Shown here one piece after another: positions 1 through 8,064 of a stretch of DNA of 45,348 bases. The notes beneath the pieces were generated by a model. That model was not told the origin of the DNA, did no database searches, and worked only from the letters and a program-made list of their open reading frames with translations. How positions within the stretch are numbered: the stretch's first letter is position 1; every line of letters starts with the position of its first letter. The stretch is taken from assembly GCA_016209085.1 (NCBI GenBank), contig JACQWV010000006.1:1-45348 (forward strand). The letters are read 5' to 3'. The translations under genes and the position numbers were made by a program. Source of the stretch: Elusimicrobiota bacterium. Lineage in GTDB: Bacteria; Elusimicrobiota; Elusimicrobia; Elusimicrobiales; UBA9959.

Positions 1-453
1 CTGCAGAAGTTCAATTGTTTCAGCGTAATTGTGGTACGCGGAATCAGCGGGAGGAAAATCTTTCACATACTCGGAAAGCGGTATCTGGGAGGTGATGACG
101 TATCCTTTCTGTTTGAGTATGTTTACCGTGTTGATGTGCCCAATGCCGCCGACTTCATCGGCGCTGATTTCAATTATGTCAAAACCTGTTTCAAGAATCT
201 TGGTCCTTTCTTTTTTGTCGGCGGCTTTTACAGTCAGGTAATATCTTTTGTCGCCGGCAGGCCGGATAATGCCGGGATTCCCGTCCTCGGAAACCGGAGG
301 CAGGGAACGCATTTCATTTGCCTGTTCCTGAGCCACAGCTTTCAAAAGCTGGTCAAAAGAAATTTTTTCCTCGTCTGGAACGCTGGTAATCTGGGAAAAC
401 GCAAAATAACCCGAAAACACCAGCAAAAATAATAACACTATTGTTTTTTTCAT
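1..453 (-). CDS. M14-type zinc carboxypeptidase, N-terminal part (cut by window edge)
   Basis: The first 151 codons are visible. They start at ATG 453 behind a GGAGG ribosome site and run off the window. Residues 1-20 form a Sec signal peptide (MKKTIVLLFLLVFSGYFAFS). Residues about 55-125 look like the propeptide that precedes secreted M14 carboxypeptidases, and the last visible residues (YHNYAETIELLQ) resemble the start of the M14 catalytic domain. No zinc ligands fall within the window, so the family call rests on this N-terminal pattern and is tentative. The start overlaps the stop of the upstream DUF6714 gene (ATGA), which indicates translational coupling in one operon with the toxin-like gene. 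Residues around 33-40 (SFDQLLKAV) repeat a segment of that toxin-like protein. Confidence 0.55.
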   Translation of the reverse strand, partial: MKKTIVLLFLLVFSGYFAFSQITSVPDEEKISFDQLLKAVAQEQANEMRSLPPVSEDGNPGIIRPAGDKRYYLTVKAADKKERTKILETGFDIIEISADEVGGIGHINTVNILKQKGYVITSQIPLSEYVKDFPPADSAYHNYAETIELLQ

Positions 454-1079
454 TTTTCCTCCCGACAATGATTTGCGGATTTTCTCTTATTCTTTAAATA
501 TTCTAACCTCTTCAACCAATAATTATCTAATGCTTCCTTAATTTCACTTATCATCATATTAGTTTTTCCGTCATAATCTTTTCTATCCAAATGATAATAT
601 AAATATTCGATTATTGCTTCAACTTCTTGCAGGGTAAATAAGGAAAATCTATATGAACCATAATCCCACCATGTGGCTTCTCCATATATTGTAGGCTCAT
701 CATCAGACCATTTGTAAGAACCTTTCTCATCGTCAATTAATTTACAACCGATTCTTTGGTTTTTATTAGAATTTGTAAAATAATTACATAGATGAAAAAT
801 TACATCTACTTCTGGTAACTTGTCATCAATATGTGCAATAAGATACGCAGGCAAATAGAAACGAAAAGCTGCTTCAGAAAAAAAACTTAATGCAGATCCT
901 CCGGGCTCGTTCAAAAATTTAGCGTCTAATTTTGTCCAATCATGCTTCCCTTCAAACCCTTTTACCTCATCACGATTATATGCCCGATTACTATTACAAA
1001 GATCATAATCGGCAACATATTGGTTGTTTTTGAAGGCACTAAAAATTTTTTCTTTCAAATATGTCTTTTTTTCATCCAT
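450..1079 (-). CDS. DUF6714 family protein, possible immunity protein of the upstream toxin-like gene
   Basis: A 209-residue cytosolic protein without signal peptide. The core SFFSEAAFRFYLPAYLIAHI matches what I recall of DUF6714, a family of unknown function, and resembles FFLSPAAFHYYLPLYMIFSL in the second DUF6714 gene of this window (16294-16809). It starts 2 bp after the stop of the secreted toxin-like gene and its stop overlaps the start of the M14 gene, so the three form an operon. A small cytosolic gene directly behind a secreted, Cys-rich, toxin-like gene is the usual place of an immunity gene. That role is inference from position only. The stretch looks AT-rich compared with the neighbouring metabolic genes. 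Confidence 0.7.
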   Translation of the reverse strand: MDEKKTYLKEKIFSAFKNNQYVADYDLCNSNRAYNRDEVKGFEGKHDWTKLDAKFLNEPGGSALSFFSEAAFRFYLPAYLIAHIDDKLPEVDVIFHLCNYFTNSNKNQRIGCKLIDDEKGSYKWSDDEPTIYGEATWWDYGSYRFSLFTLQEVEAIIEYLYYHLDRKDYDGKTNMMISEIKEALDNYWLKRLEYLKNKRKSANHCREEK

Positions 1080-1081
1080 AA

Positions 1082-2164
1082 CTAATTAAATTTTATGAAT
1101 CTGAAAGCAGGGTCCGGTATTGGATCACACTTTTCTTTGATTATGTCATTACAATTTTTTTGGCCTATTAATTCATTTTTTATAGCCTCTTTATGACCAG
1201 GATCATCTCCACCATGACAACGATTATTAATAGCAACCCTTGCATTTATACAAGCCTGGAATTTTGCAACATTATTTCGCAAGGTATCGCAATCTTGTGC
1301 CTTACTACAACTTCTTTGCGATTCAGGAGTTTTACATGCAGTCTTCACTGCTTGTTTGAGTTGCTCATATTCTTCTTTTGTGCAGGTATAATCTTTTAAA
1401 AATTCACGGGCTTTTTCTATAAACAGATCAATTTTGCTTGACCAACTCCGTATTTTTTCTACAAAAGAAAACATTGTATTATCCAACTCTTTCTTGCGAA
1501 TATTAAAGCTTTCAACTTTTTGGTTATGGATATTAACTCTCTTGGTTAAATCAGCCCTCCATGCTTCAATGCGGTTAGACCAGTTAGTGCAATACTGATT
1601 GACGGGTTGACCCGCGCATTGCTGATTATAAGCTACTACTTCTGCGTTAAATTTCCCTATTTCCTGCTTTAAAGCTTCTCTCTCGTTTTGAAGCAAAACG
1701 AGTTCTTGATATAAACCGCTGTCTCTGGAATTAAGAGCATACGCCTCGTTAAGCAATGTGCCTTTAATGGCCTCTATGGAATTCCATTCCACTAATAATT
1801 GCTGGGCAACGGGATGTTCATGTTGCTGAAGCTGGGGAGGATATTTTAAAGCATATTTATAGTGCGAATTATCTAAAACCCAGGGAGGATATGGACCATG
1901 AAAATATCCGGGTCCGCCTTTTGAAAATTCTTTTTGTAAAGATAATGGCGAATTTTTAAAACTTATAGTTTTTATATCCGCATCATCAAGTTCCAAAATC
2001 AGAGCATGAAATTGTCCCTTAGTATTTTTTAAATCCTTCTGCTCCACAGCTTTCAAAAGCTGGTCAAAAGAGAGGCTGTTTTCTTTTAAACTTTTATCCT
2101 CTGCTTTAATCAAACCGACTGAAAAAAAGAACAAAACAGCCGCTAACAAAGTTTTCTTCTTCAT
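1082..2164 (-). CDS. Secreted coiled-coil protein with Cys-rich C-terminal toxin-like domain (Ntox16-like motif)
   Basis: A 360-residue protein with a Sec signal peptide (residues 1-21, ending near LIKA). It shares the segment SFDQLLKAV (near 33-41) with the downstream M14 precursor. Residues about 155-250 form a long helical segment with spaced cysteines (QQCAG, QYCTNW). The C-terminal ~90 residues are Cys-rich and contain RCHGGDDPGHKEAI followed by NCNDIIKEKC. This is close to the C-x-GGD-x-GH motif I remember from the Novel toxin 16 domain of polymorphic toxins, a predicted RNase. I cannot check the match by profile search. With a small DUF6714 gene directly downstream, the pair has the shape of an effector with immunity protein. 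An alternative is a harmless Cys-rich envelope protein. The start has an AAGG site about 10 bases upstream. Confidence 0.55.
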   Translation of the reverse strand: MKKKTLLAAVLFFFSVGLIKAEDKSLKENSLSFDQLLKAVEQKDLKNTKGQFHALILELDDADIKTISFKNSPLSLQKEFSKGGPGYFHGPYPPWVLDNSHYKYALKYPPQLQQHEHPVAQQLLVEWNSIEAIKGTLLNEAYALNSRDSGLYQELVLLQNEREALKQEIGKFNAEVVAYNQQCAGQPVNQYCTNWSNRIEAWRADLTKRVNIHNQKVESFNIRKKELDNTMFSFVEKIRSWSSKIDLFIEKAREFLKDYTCTKEEYEQLKQAVKTACKTPESQRSCSKAQDCDTLRNNVAKFQACINARVAINNRCHGGDDPGHKEAIKNELIGQKNCNDIIKEKCDPIPDPAFRFIKFN

Positions 2165-2207
2165 TAACAGAACCTTCTGATGTGCGAGTTGATATACATC
2201 AATAATA

Positions 2208-2237
2208 ATTATAGTATAGGCAGATAGTCCTAATCAA
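2208..2237 (-). promoter_or_regulatory. Predicted sigma70-type promoter of the toxin-like operon
   Basis: On the minus strand, TTGATT (2237-2232) and TATAAT (2213-2208) are separated by 18 bases, about 45 bases before the start codon. A dyad with core GGACTTTAGTCC lies just upstream at 2267-2278. Confidence 0.45.
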
Positions 2238-2266
2238 ACAAGAACCAGAAGACCCATGGGGATATG

Positions 2267-2278
2267 GGACTAAAGTCC
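2267..2278. promoter_or_regulatory. Dyad GGACTAAAGTCC upstream of the toxin-like gene
   Basis: A perfect 12-bp palindrome sits upstream of the predicted -35 box, next to a second small dyad (CCCATGGG, 2253-2260). Related G-GGACTTT-N-CCC dyads occur at 8021-8038 and 24876-24889, each also upstream of a gene for an exported protein. A shared operator is possible but unproven. Confidence 0.35.
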
Positions 2279-2322
2279 TATTTGCAAGTGTGCAAGTGGG
2301 GGTAGACATCGTGACCCTTTCG

Positions 2323-2870
2323 CTAAAAAAGCCCGCCAATACCGAGGAATAAATACCAGAGCCCTGACAGAAACAAGGCGATTCTTCCTATGCTTTTAAC
2401 CCGCTCGTTCAGCCACGGCGTGGGAAGAATCAGGGGAACCATAAAAAGAGAGGTGGAGATGAAAAATCCTGAAAAATAAAACAGTCCGTTAAAGACATCG
2501 GCTATGTCAAGAGCACAAGCGGAATTCTTCTGAAAATGCCGGGATGGGCTGAAATCCCGCATTTATCCCTGAGAAAAACGTTTGAAAAAGCCAGATACGA
2601 AAGCATGCCGACGGCAGAGAGAATCATGGCTGAAGGAAGAATCCATCCTGGAATTTTCAGCTCTACTGTTTTTCCTATAAGGCTTGCTATAACCGCAAAA
2701 ATCAGATAAGCGGCCAGTCTTCCGGATAAAAATTCAGCAAGAATCAGAAAATTCCTCTTCCAGAAATTTGAGCCTTCTACTAGGATATACGGGAGGAACA
2801 AAGGCAGACACGCGGACATGCAGTAAATTCCGGTGGAAAGCCCTAAAATGAAACCTTCTGCAAATAACAT
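2323..2870 (-). pseudogene. TauE/SafE-like membrane protein, frameshifted
   Basis: Two overlapping minus-strand frames, 2502-2870 (122 aa) and 2323-2562 (79 aa), together make one polytopic membrane protein. The first begins MLFAEGFILGLSTGIYCMSA, like the sulfite exporter TauE/SafE and DsbD-like membrane family. The second supplies the last two helices (GLFYFSGFFISTSLFMVPL). The frame changes near 2520-2560, around the Cys of RDKCG and ACALD. It may be a true inactivating mutation or a sequencing error. The neighbours, a membrane polyferredoxin and a zinc ribbon, suggest a redox or metal role. It follows 11 bp behind the zinc-ribbon gene. Confidence 0.6.
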
Positions 2871-2880
2871 GGTTAGGAGT

Positions 2881-3075
2881 TTACAGCGTCACGGCGCGGT
2901 TGCAGTGTCTGCACCAGCCGGCTGTTTTTTTCAACAATGATTTGCGGTTTAACTGCATCAGATTTTTGCAGCCGGGGCATTTCAGCTCAATTCCTGAAAA
3001 TTCAATGCTGGGATAATCTTTTTCAAAAACCGCCTTCTCAGTGTATCTTGGCGCAAGCCATTTGCCTTCTTTCAC
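2881..3075 (-). CDS. Small zinc-ribbon protein
   Basis: A 64-residue protein with two Cys pairs, CPGC (near 34-37) and WCRHC (near 54-58), the spacing of a zinc ribbon. It has no signal peptide. It lies between the polyferredoxin gene and the frameshifted TauE/SafE-like gene, and a GGAGGTGG-like ribosome site stands before its start. It may be a metal or redox accessory of these membrane genes. I do not recognise a named family. Confidence 0.6.
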   Translation of the reverse strand: MKEGKWLAPRYTEKAVFEKDYPSIEFSGIELKCPGCKNLMQLNRKSLLKKTAGWCRHCNRAVTL

Positions 3076-3110
3076 CCGTCCACCTCCTCTATCGCACCCT
3101 TCCCTAAATT

Positions 3111-3170
3111 GTAGGGGTTTGATTTATCAAACCCGTTTTCTATTGCGGGCTCAATAAATTGAGCCCCTAC
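3111..3170. repeat. Two-hairpin GTAGGGG...CCCCTAC repeat
   Basis: Bounded by GTAGGGG and CCCCTAC. It holds two hairpins, GGGTTTGAT/ATCAAACCC and GGGCTCAAT/ATTGAGCCC. The same architecture with different stems is found at 10937-10987, and related forms at 13822-13846, 33450-33560 and 45059-45109. It is a dispersed intergenic repeat. Nothing else is seen between 3076 and 3282. Confidence 0.7.
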
Positions 3171-3282
3171 ATTATTCTCCGCTCGGCGCTCTACAAGGGA
3201 AACCTATGGTTTCCCGTTTCATCGTCGCTAAGGCTTTTTCTCTTCGGTCAACGCCTACGCTGAACCCTTCCTAAGAGGTAAT

Positions 3283-4431
3283 TTACATCAGCCAATGCAT
3301 CACGTCATGAATTGCGGCAGGAACGAAGAGGGAGCCTAATGTTCCTGAAAAAATAAGAATAGAAAGAATAAAAAACGACTCGGGATTCAAAAGTTTTCCG
3401 AAACCGGACTCAACGTCTTTTGTTTTTATGCGGAAAACAGAATAATTTAAAGCGTTTTCCGGACAGGCTGAAACGCATTCCCCGCACAGATTGCAGTAAT
3501 CCAGAATTTTCAACTTTTCGCCTTTTTTGAAATCCATCGCGTACACCGGGCAGGATTGAAAACAAATTCCGCACTCAGTGCATTTTTCTTTGTCAAAACC
3601 GATTCTGAAAGGATTGATTTTCCCAAAAAAAGCCTGCCACGCGCCGAAAGGACACAGAATAGAACAGAAAGCCCTTTTCTTTAAAAGAAACGAAAGCATA
3701 ACAAGAAAGATTATCGCCGCAATCATAAGAATCATCTGAATGTTTTTTATTCCCGGGTCTATGTCCATTAATTCTCCGGTAAATTTAAAAGGGCAGAGCC
3801 ACAGGCAGTAGGAAGGCAGCATGCTGGAAAAGGACACAAGCAGGAAAAAAATCAGGAGAGCCATGGGAAAATCCCTCGCTGCAAACGCAATCTTGTCAAG
3901 CTTTAAAACCGGTTTTTTCAGGATGCCGGAGAAAAAATCGTCTATCCCGCCGTAAAAACAGGACCATGAACAAAAAGCCCTTCCGGCCGCAAGAGTGGCA
4001 AATATCCACAGGAAAGCTATTGACACGGGAGCCCAGAGCTTCCAGTTCCCGCTCATGAGAGCCAGGTACTGCTGATATAAATAGTTGAAAAAAGACGTGG
4101 CAATCGCTATGTGACAGTAAGGCGTACCCTTGAAACAGGAGGATTCAAATATTTTTGATATGAGACCGAACTTAAAATGCACGAGAAACCCGGTTGCCAT
4201 GGTTACAAAAAAACCCCTGCGGTATCCTGCGACCCTGCCGGTGAAAAACGCTGCCCAGCCCGTAAACCCGGCAAACAAGCTCCATATAAGCGCGTAAACC
4301 GGGGAGATTTCCTTTGAAACGACGTTCCCGGAGAATAAAAAAACCGGAACGAATGATAGAATGAAAAAAACGGCTGAAGGCAGGATATTGCGCTTGTTTT
4401 TATCCGGCATCAAGTTTCTGACTTCGTTCAT
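3283..4431 (-). CDS. Membrane-bound polyferredoxin (NapH/NosR-like 4Fe-4S protein)
   Basis: A 382-residue polytopic membrane protein with several hydrophobic helices (from about residue 16 onward). Two conserved CxxxC sites stand at helix ends, CSWSCFYG (near 153) and CSILCPFGAW (near 256), plus CLWLCPF. Two full 4Fe-4S ferredoxin motifs follow, CTECGICFQSCP (near 285-296) and CNLCGECVSACP (near 315-326), and a last C-terminal helix. This is the NapH/NosR/RdxA layout of membrane electron-transfer proteins. The start is 21 bp from the divergent start at 4453, so the two genes share a promoter region. The electron donor and acceptor cannot be named from the sequence. Confidence 0.85.
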   Translation of the reverse strand: MNEVRNLMPDKNKRNILPSAVFFILSFVPVFLFSGNVVSKEISPVYALIWSLFAGFTGWAAFFTGRVAGYRRGFFVTMATGFLVHFKFGLISKIFESSCFKGTPYCHIAIATSFFNYLYQQYLALMSGNWKLWAPVSIAFLWIFATLAAGRAFCSWSCFYGGIDDFFSGILKKPVLKLDKIAFAARDFPMALLIFFLLVSFSSMLPSYCLWLCPFKFTGELMDIDPGIKNIQMILMIAAIIFLVMLSFLLKKRAFCSILCPFGAWQAFFGKINPFRIGFDKEKCTECGICFQSCPVYAMDFKKGEKLKILDYCNLCGECVSACPENALNYSVFRIKTKDVESGFGKLLNPESFFILSILIFSGTLGSLFVPAAIHDVMHWLM

Positions 4432-4452
4432 CTTATTTATTATAATAAAAAT

Positions 4453-6654
4453 ATGTCTTTCTTTCTTTTTCTGTCATTCGGGTTCTTTTCTCTCATAACC
4501 CAGATTTTCCTTTTAAGGGAACTGTCTTTTCTTTTTATCGCTCACGAAATATCCCTAGCAGCCGGGCTTTCCTTCTGGATTCTCTGGACAGGAACAGGAG
4601 CGGTTCTGCCCCTGAAATCTGAGCCGTTTGGAAAACTACTTTCAAAAGATTTCTCCGGATTTTTGCTCCCCGCGTTTTCAGCGCTTATTATGAGTCTGTT
4701 CATAATTCCGGTAAGATATTCTTCTTTTTTCATTCAGAGCGGCGTTATCCCCGGATTTTTTGAAATGCTCTGGCTTACCGCGTTCCTGACGCTGATTCCC
4801 GGCGTTTTCAACGGTCTCTGCATTCACATCCTGATGACCCCACTACCCGAACAGGCAGCAAAGCTGCCTTCGGAATTGCCCGCTTGCAGCGGGCGTTCGG
4901 GTAGTGGGGTGAAAGGCAATGCGGGAAGTTTTTACATTCTTGAAACATCAGGCGCGGTAATCGCGGGGTTTTTAACAACCGCATACCTTGGATTTTTTCC
5001 GGAATTCAGCATTCTGAAAGCCCAGATATGCGCCGGCGTTCTGTTTCTAATCGTTCTTTTTGCGCATGAGAAACCGAAAACAATCTTCAAAACCGCATTC
5101 TCTCTTATCTGCCTGGCGCTCCTAGTTTTTGCCGCCAAATCAGACAAACGCTCTATGCTTTATCCGCATGAACCGGAACATCTGCATTCTATTATACAGA
5201 CGCCGTATTCCAGAATTTTGGTTATTGAAAAAAATTCGCAAAAAACATTCATTGAAAACGGTTTTGTATCCGCTCACTATCCGGACATAGAGGGAAATGA
5301 AGAGCCTGTGCACATCCCGGCGCTTTCGGTCAAAAAACCCGAAAAAATCCTTGTATCAGGCTCAAAAGGTCTTTTTTTTGCGGAACAAATAGTAAAACAC
5401 AAACCGCAAACTTTAGACCTTCTTGAAATAGACGCGGCAAAGGCGCTGGAATTCAGCCGAATAATAAAAATTTCAACGGCTTCTTATAATCTGATTGCGC
5501 GGGATTTAAGAGAATTCATAAGGGAAAATACCGGCCATAAACAATATGATTTGATAATGCAGGCCATTCCGGAGCCCATAAACGGCCTGACCAACAAATT
5601 TTTCACCCGGGAATTTTTCAAAGAAATCAAAAATATCATGTCTGAACACGGGGTTTTGAGTTTCCAGATTCCTTACTCCCAGACATATTTAGCGCCCCAG
5701 CAGCTCTTTTTTTCAGCATGCGTTTTAAACACGCTGAAAGAAGAATTCAAAAACATTCATTTCAGCCTGGGCAGACATCTTACCGTAATGGCTTCAAAAT
5801 CCAAAATGGAAATCAATCCTCAGACGCTTGCCGCGAGGTACGAAAAAAGAAAAATAAAAAACAAAGCCGTTATCCCCCGGCTATTTCCTTTTTATCTTGA
5901 CCATTACAGAATGCAATGGTTCAACGCAAATCTTGCAAAAACAAAAAATGCGGGGATAAACGCCGATTTCCATCCTCTTTCCTATTTTTACATGTGGAAA
6001 ATATGGCTTTCAATGTTCGTTTCCCCTAAATTTTTTCTTGCCTCGGCCGCTCTTTTGATAATCCTTCTTACTCTGGCGATAAAACTTGCAAAGTCCTCTC
6101 CGGTATGGATAAAACAGCCTGAAACCTGCGGAATTTTTGCATTAGGTTTCTGGGCCATGGCCTTTGAAGTAATAATATTATTCATTTTTCAGATTCACAC
6201 GGGACAGGTTTACTGGAAAATGGGAATGCTGTTTTCCTCGTTCATGACTGGAACCGCGTGCGGAGGACTGATTTTCAGGAAAACGGCGTCAAGCCGCAAT
6301 CTGTATTTAATTTTAATGTCTGCTCTGGCAATTATTTCCAGTATAGCAGGGTATGCTGCTGTTGAAAAAACGCAGATTCTAAACGCGAACATGCTTCTTG
6401 CGACATCTGCGGCATGCCTTACCTTTGCCGGAGCTATTACAGGAGGTTTTTTTGTAACAGCCGTCGGATTCGGCAGGACAGACTCTAGGAGAATTTATGC
6501 GGCGGACATGTACGGAAGTTTTGCAGGCGGTTTTTTGACTTCTTCCATCCTCATTCCCCTATCAGGAATCAAAACGAGCATGCTTTTGACGGCAATTCCG
6601 TGTTTTGCGTCAATTTTACTTTTTGTGGTATACCCTAGGGCAAAAGAGGGGTAA
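4453..6654 (+). CDS. Spermidine synthase-like protein fused to membrane domains
   Basis: A 733-residue protein. The N-terminal part (about 1-230) has multiple membrane helices. A central cytosolic Rossmann methyltransferase-like domain (about 240-470) contains VSGSKGLFFAEQIV and LLEIDAAKALE, as in spermidine synthases, and the C-terminal part (about 520-730) again has helices. Such membrane-fused homologues often lie next to 4Fe-4S or cytochrome genes, as here, and are probably not classical polyamine enzymes. A 72-bp palindrome (4838-4909) lies inside the frame and adds 24 codons at a loop near residue 130-153 without breaking it. The stop (TAA 6652-6654) abuts the mobile element at 6655, and the end overlaps the convergent ChaN-like gene. 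Confidence 0.8.
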   Translation: MSFFLFLSFGFFSLITQIFLLRELSFLFIAHEISLAAGLSFWILWTGTGAVLPLKSEPFGKLLSKDFSGFLLPAFSALIMSLFIIPVRYSSFFIQSGVIPGFFEMLWLTAFLTLIPGVFNGLCIHILMTPLPEQAAKLPSELPACSGRSGSGVKGNAGSFYILETSGAVIAGFLTTAYLGFFPEFSILKAQICAGVLFLIVLFAHEKPKTIFKTAFSLICLALLVFAAKSDKRSMLYPHEPEHLHSIIQTPYSRILVIEKNSQKTFIENGFVSAHYPDIEGNEEPVHIPALSVKKPEKILVSGSKGLFFAEQIVKHKPQTLDLLEIDAAKALEFSRIIKISTASYNLIARDLREFIRENTGHKQYDLIMQAIPEPINGLTNKFFTREFFKEIKNIMSEHGVLSFQIPYSQTYLAPQQLFFSACVLNTLKEEFKNIHFSLGRHLTVMASKSKMEINPQTLAARYEKRKIKNKAVIPRLFPFYLDHYRMQWFNANLAKTKNAGINADFHPLSYFYMWKIWLSMFVSPKFFLASAALLIILLTLAIKLAKSSPVWIKQPETCGIFALGFWAMAFEVIILFIFQIHTGQVYWKMGMLFSSFMTGTACGGLIFRKTASSRNLYLILMSALAIISSIAGYAAVEKTQILNANMLLATSAACLTFAGAITGGFFVTAVGFGRTDSRRIYAADMYGSFAGGFLTSSILIPLSGIKTSMLLTAIPCFASILLFVVYPRAKEG
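4838..4909. repeat. 72-bp palindromic element inserted in frame
   Basis: The outer arms ccccactacccgaac (4838-4852) and gttcgggtagtgggg (4895-4909) are perfectly complementary. Inside lie two more hairpins, AGGCAGC/GCTGCCT and GCCCGCT/AGCGGGC, giving a clover-leaf-like fold. The length is exactly 24 codons, so the host reading frame is kept. Confidence 0.8.
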
Positions 6655-7933
6655 GGGACCGTAAAGAAATTAGTGACATATTTGGCTGAGCTGATTTTCT
6701 TGGCGAAACAAGGAGCGAGGAGCGAGCATATCGTTGATATGTAAGCGACGAGCGACACAGTTGGAGCCGAAAAGCAGCCAGCCCCTCCGCCAGCTGGCGG
6801 AGGGGGAAGCCGATATGCGGCCATCTGCTGCGTTGCTCCTCATTCACATACCGCAAGGTATGCTCATTCGTCGCGCCTTGCATCTGACCCCATCTCGGCT
6901 TCCCAAATGTATCACTAATTTCTTTACGGTCCCTAAGCATGGTCTTCTCAGCGGAGGCTGTATGCCGCGCATACCAGACGTAATCGGCAAGGCCCTTGTC
7001 TGCTTCCTGTAAAGCGGAGGGGCAGGCGTCGGCGCCCTGCATGAAGAAGGAGACGCCACGCGCGGCAGGGGCCCGCGATTTAACCGATGCCGGTATGCCG
7101 GCATTGTAGATTACATGCCCGCTCCCTGCCACAGCAAGTCCGGCAAAATCTGGATTAGCATTAATGAAATCAGCCAAACGCGCGCCCATAGTCTCGTTCC
7201 ATGCCGACATAGCTGCAAGATAATTTTTAAACTCAAACATCTGCGATAGGTGACCCTCGAAGGATTCTTTGAGATAACTTATGTACTGTTCGTTAGTGGT
7301 GACCTGCAGATTGGAGGGCAGGTACTGCAGTTCCTCCGCTGAAAGCCCGGTAAGGCCTACTTTGGCTATTTTTGACACCACCTTCTTAGGCAAGTTGAGG
7401 GCCAGCGCCCTAAGTTCCTTTTCGCGAATGAAGTCAAAGAGGGGTTTATAGAGGTTGAAATCAAACCCCCACTCTTTCTGCCAATCTGTCCTTTTTAGGA
7501 ATTCGGCCTCAGTTATCTTCCCGGAGGCGTATTCGTCCAGCACAGGCTGCAGGGTCATGTTTAGCATTTCAAACCCGACCACAACGCTGTTACCGCGGGC
7601 ATAGTGAAGGGCTTTAAGCGCCTCAAGCTGAGCCAAGTGGTCGTTAAATTGGTCGTGCGACTCGCCCACATAGACCACGTCGCTTTCCCTGATAGCCGCC
7701 TTAAAAGCCTCTGTCTCGGGTAGAGTACTGCCATTGCTGCCGTTAAAAATGCAGAAACCGGGCGTTTCCAACGCCGGAACAGTCTGGACCGGAAAAGGAA
7801 CATGAATGTCTAAACTTCTTGAGAAATCGGCCAGTCCGTCTTTCTCATTAAAGGTCGCCGCGCCGCCCATGGTGAAAGCGCTGGGGACAAGTGAGACTGA
7901 TGTCAGCAGAGTTAAGAACGATGTTTTGATCAT
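6635..7933 (-). CDS. ChaN-like haem-binding (DUF399) secreted protein with element-derived C-terminus
   Basis: A 432-residue protein. The start at 7933 has AGGAG seven bases upstream. Signal peptide about 1-26. The domain at about 60-310 carries VVYVGESHDQFNDH, FEMLNMTLQPVLDEY, WGFDFNLYKPLFDF and VAGSGHVIYNAGIP, typical of the ChaN/Cofac_haem_bdg family, in which an outer-membrane protein cradles haem for iron uptake. From about residue 334 the frame is encoded by the inverted-repeat element at 6655-6933. Removing the element plus one TAA copy gives ...TMLTPLLP and the same stop codon, so the insertion hit the last codons and added 94. The gene appears more GC-rich than its neighbours, which may point to transfer. 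The pathway is inferred. Confidence 0.8.
   Translation of the reverse strand: MIKTSFLTLLTSVSLVPSAFTMGGAATFNEKDGLADFSRSLDIHVPFPVQTVPALETPGFCIFNGSNGSTLPETEAFKAAIRESDVVYVGESHDQFNDHLAQLEALKALHYARGNSVVVGFEMLNMTLQPVLDEYASGKITEAEFLKRTDWQKEWGFDFNLYKPLFDFIREKELRALALNLPKKVVSKIAKVGLTGLSAEELQYLPSNLQVTTNEQYISYLKESFEGHLSQMFEFKNYLAAMSAWNETMGARLADFINANPDFAGLAVAGSGHVIYNAGIPASVKSRAPAARGVSFFMQGADACPSALQEADKGLADYVWYARHTASAEKTMLRDRKEISDTFGKPRWGQMQGATNEHTLRYVNEEQRSRWPHIGFPLRQLAEGLAAFRLQLCRSSLTYQRYARSSLLVSPRKSAQPNMSLISLRSLTPLLP
6655..6933. mobile_element. 279-bp MITE-like inverted-repeat element, copy 1
   Basis: The ends are inverted repeats beginning gggaccgtaaagaaatta. They match perfectly for 22 bp and for 29 of 31 bp. 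The element is flanked by TAA on both sides (6652-6654, 6934-6936), a likely target duplication. It encodes no transposase. The inner ~230 bp is homologous, in opposite orientation, to the inner part of 29943-30219, but the terminal arms differ between copies. A lone arm of 18 bp is present at 28613-28630. It forms the 3' end of the ChaN-like gene. Confidence 0.75.
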
Positions 7934-7993
7934 TTTATCACTCCTGATTACAGCAGCGTCGGCATGTAACGAATTTTTATTTGTATTTGTAGT

Positions 7994-8038
7994 ATTATAG
8001 CCATTCCGAAGGCTGTTTGACAGGGGCGAAAGTCCCTG
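7994..8038 (-). promoter_or_regulatory. Promoter region of the ChaN-like gene with dyad
   Basis: A minus-strand -10 box TATAAT lies at 7999-7994, with no good -35 box. The dyad caggggcgaaagtccctg (8021-8038) covers the -35 position. It resembles the dyads at 2267-2278 and 24876-24889, so activator or repressor control is conceivable. Confidence 0.35.
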
Positions 8039-8064
8039 CTTTTTGTGGGAATTATGGCCCCGGG

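Noticed and set aside
31-432. Plus-strand open frame of 133 codons at the left edge
   Set aside because: It is the shadow of the minus-strand M14 precursor, which has a signal peptide, ribosome site and coupled upstream gene.
6734-7104. Small open frames inside element copy 1 and the ChaN-like gene
   Set aside because: They are shadows produced by the stop-poor palindromic core; no transposase features.
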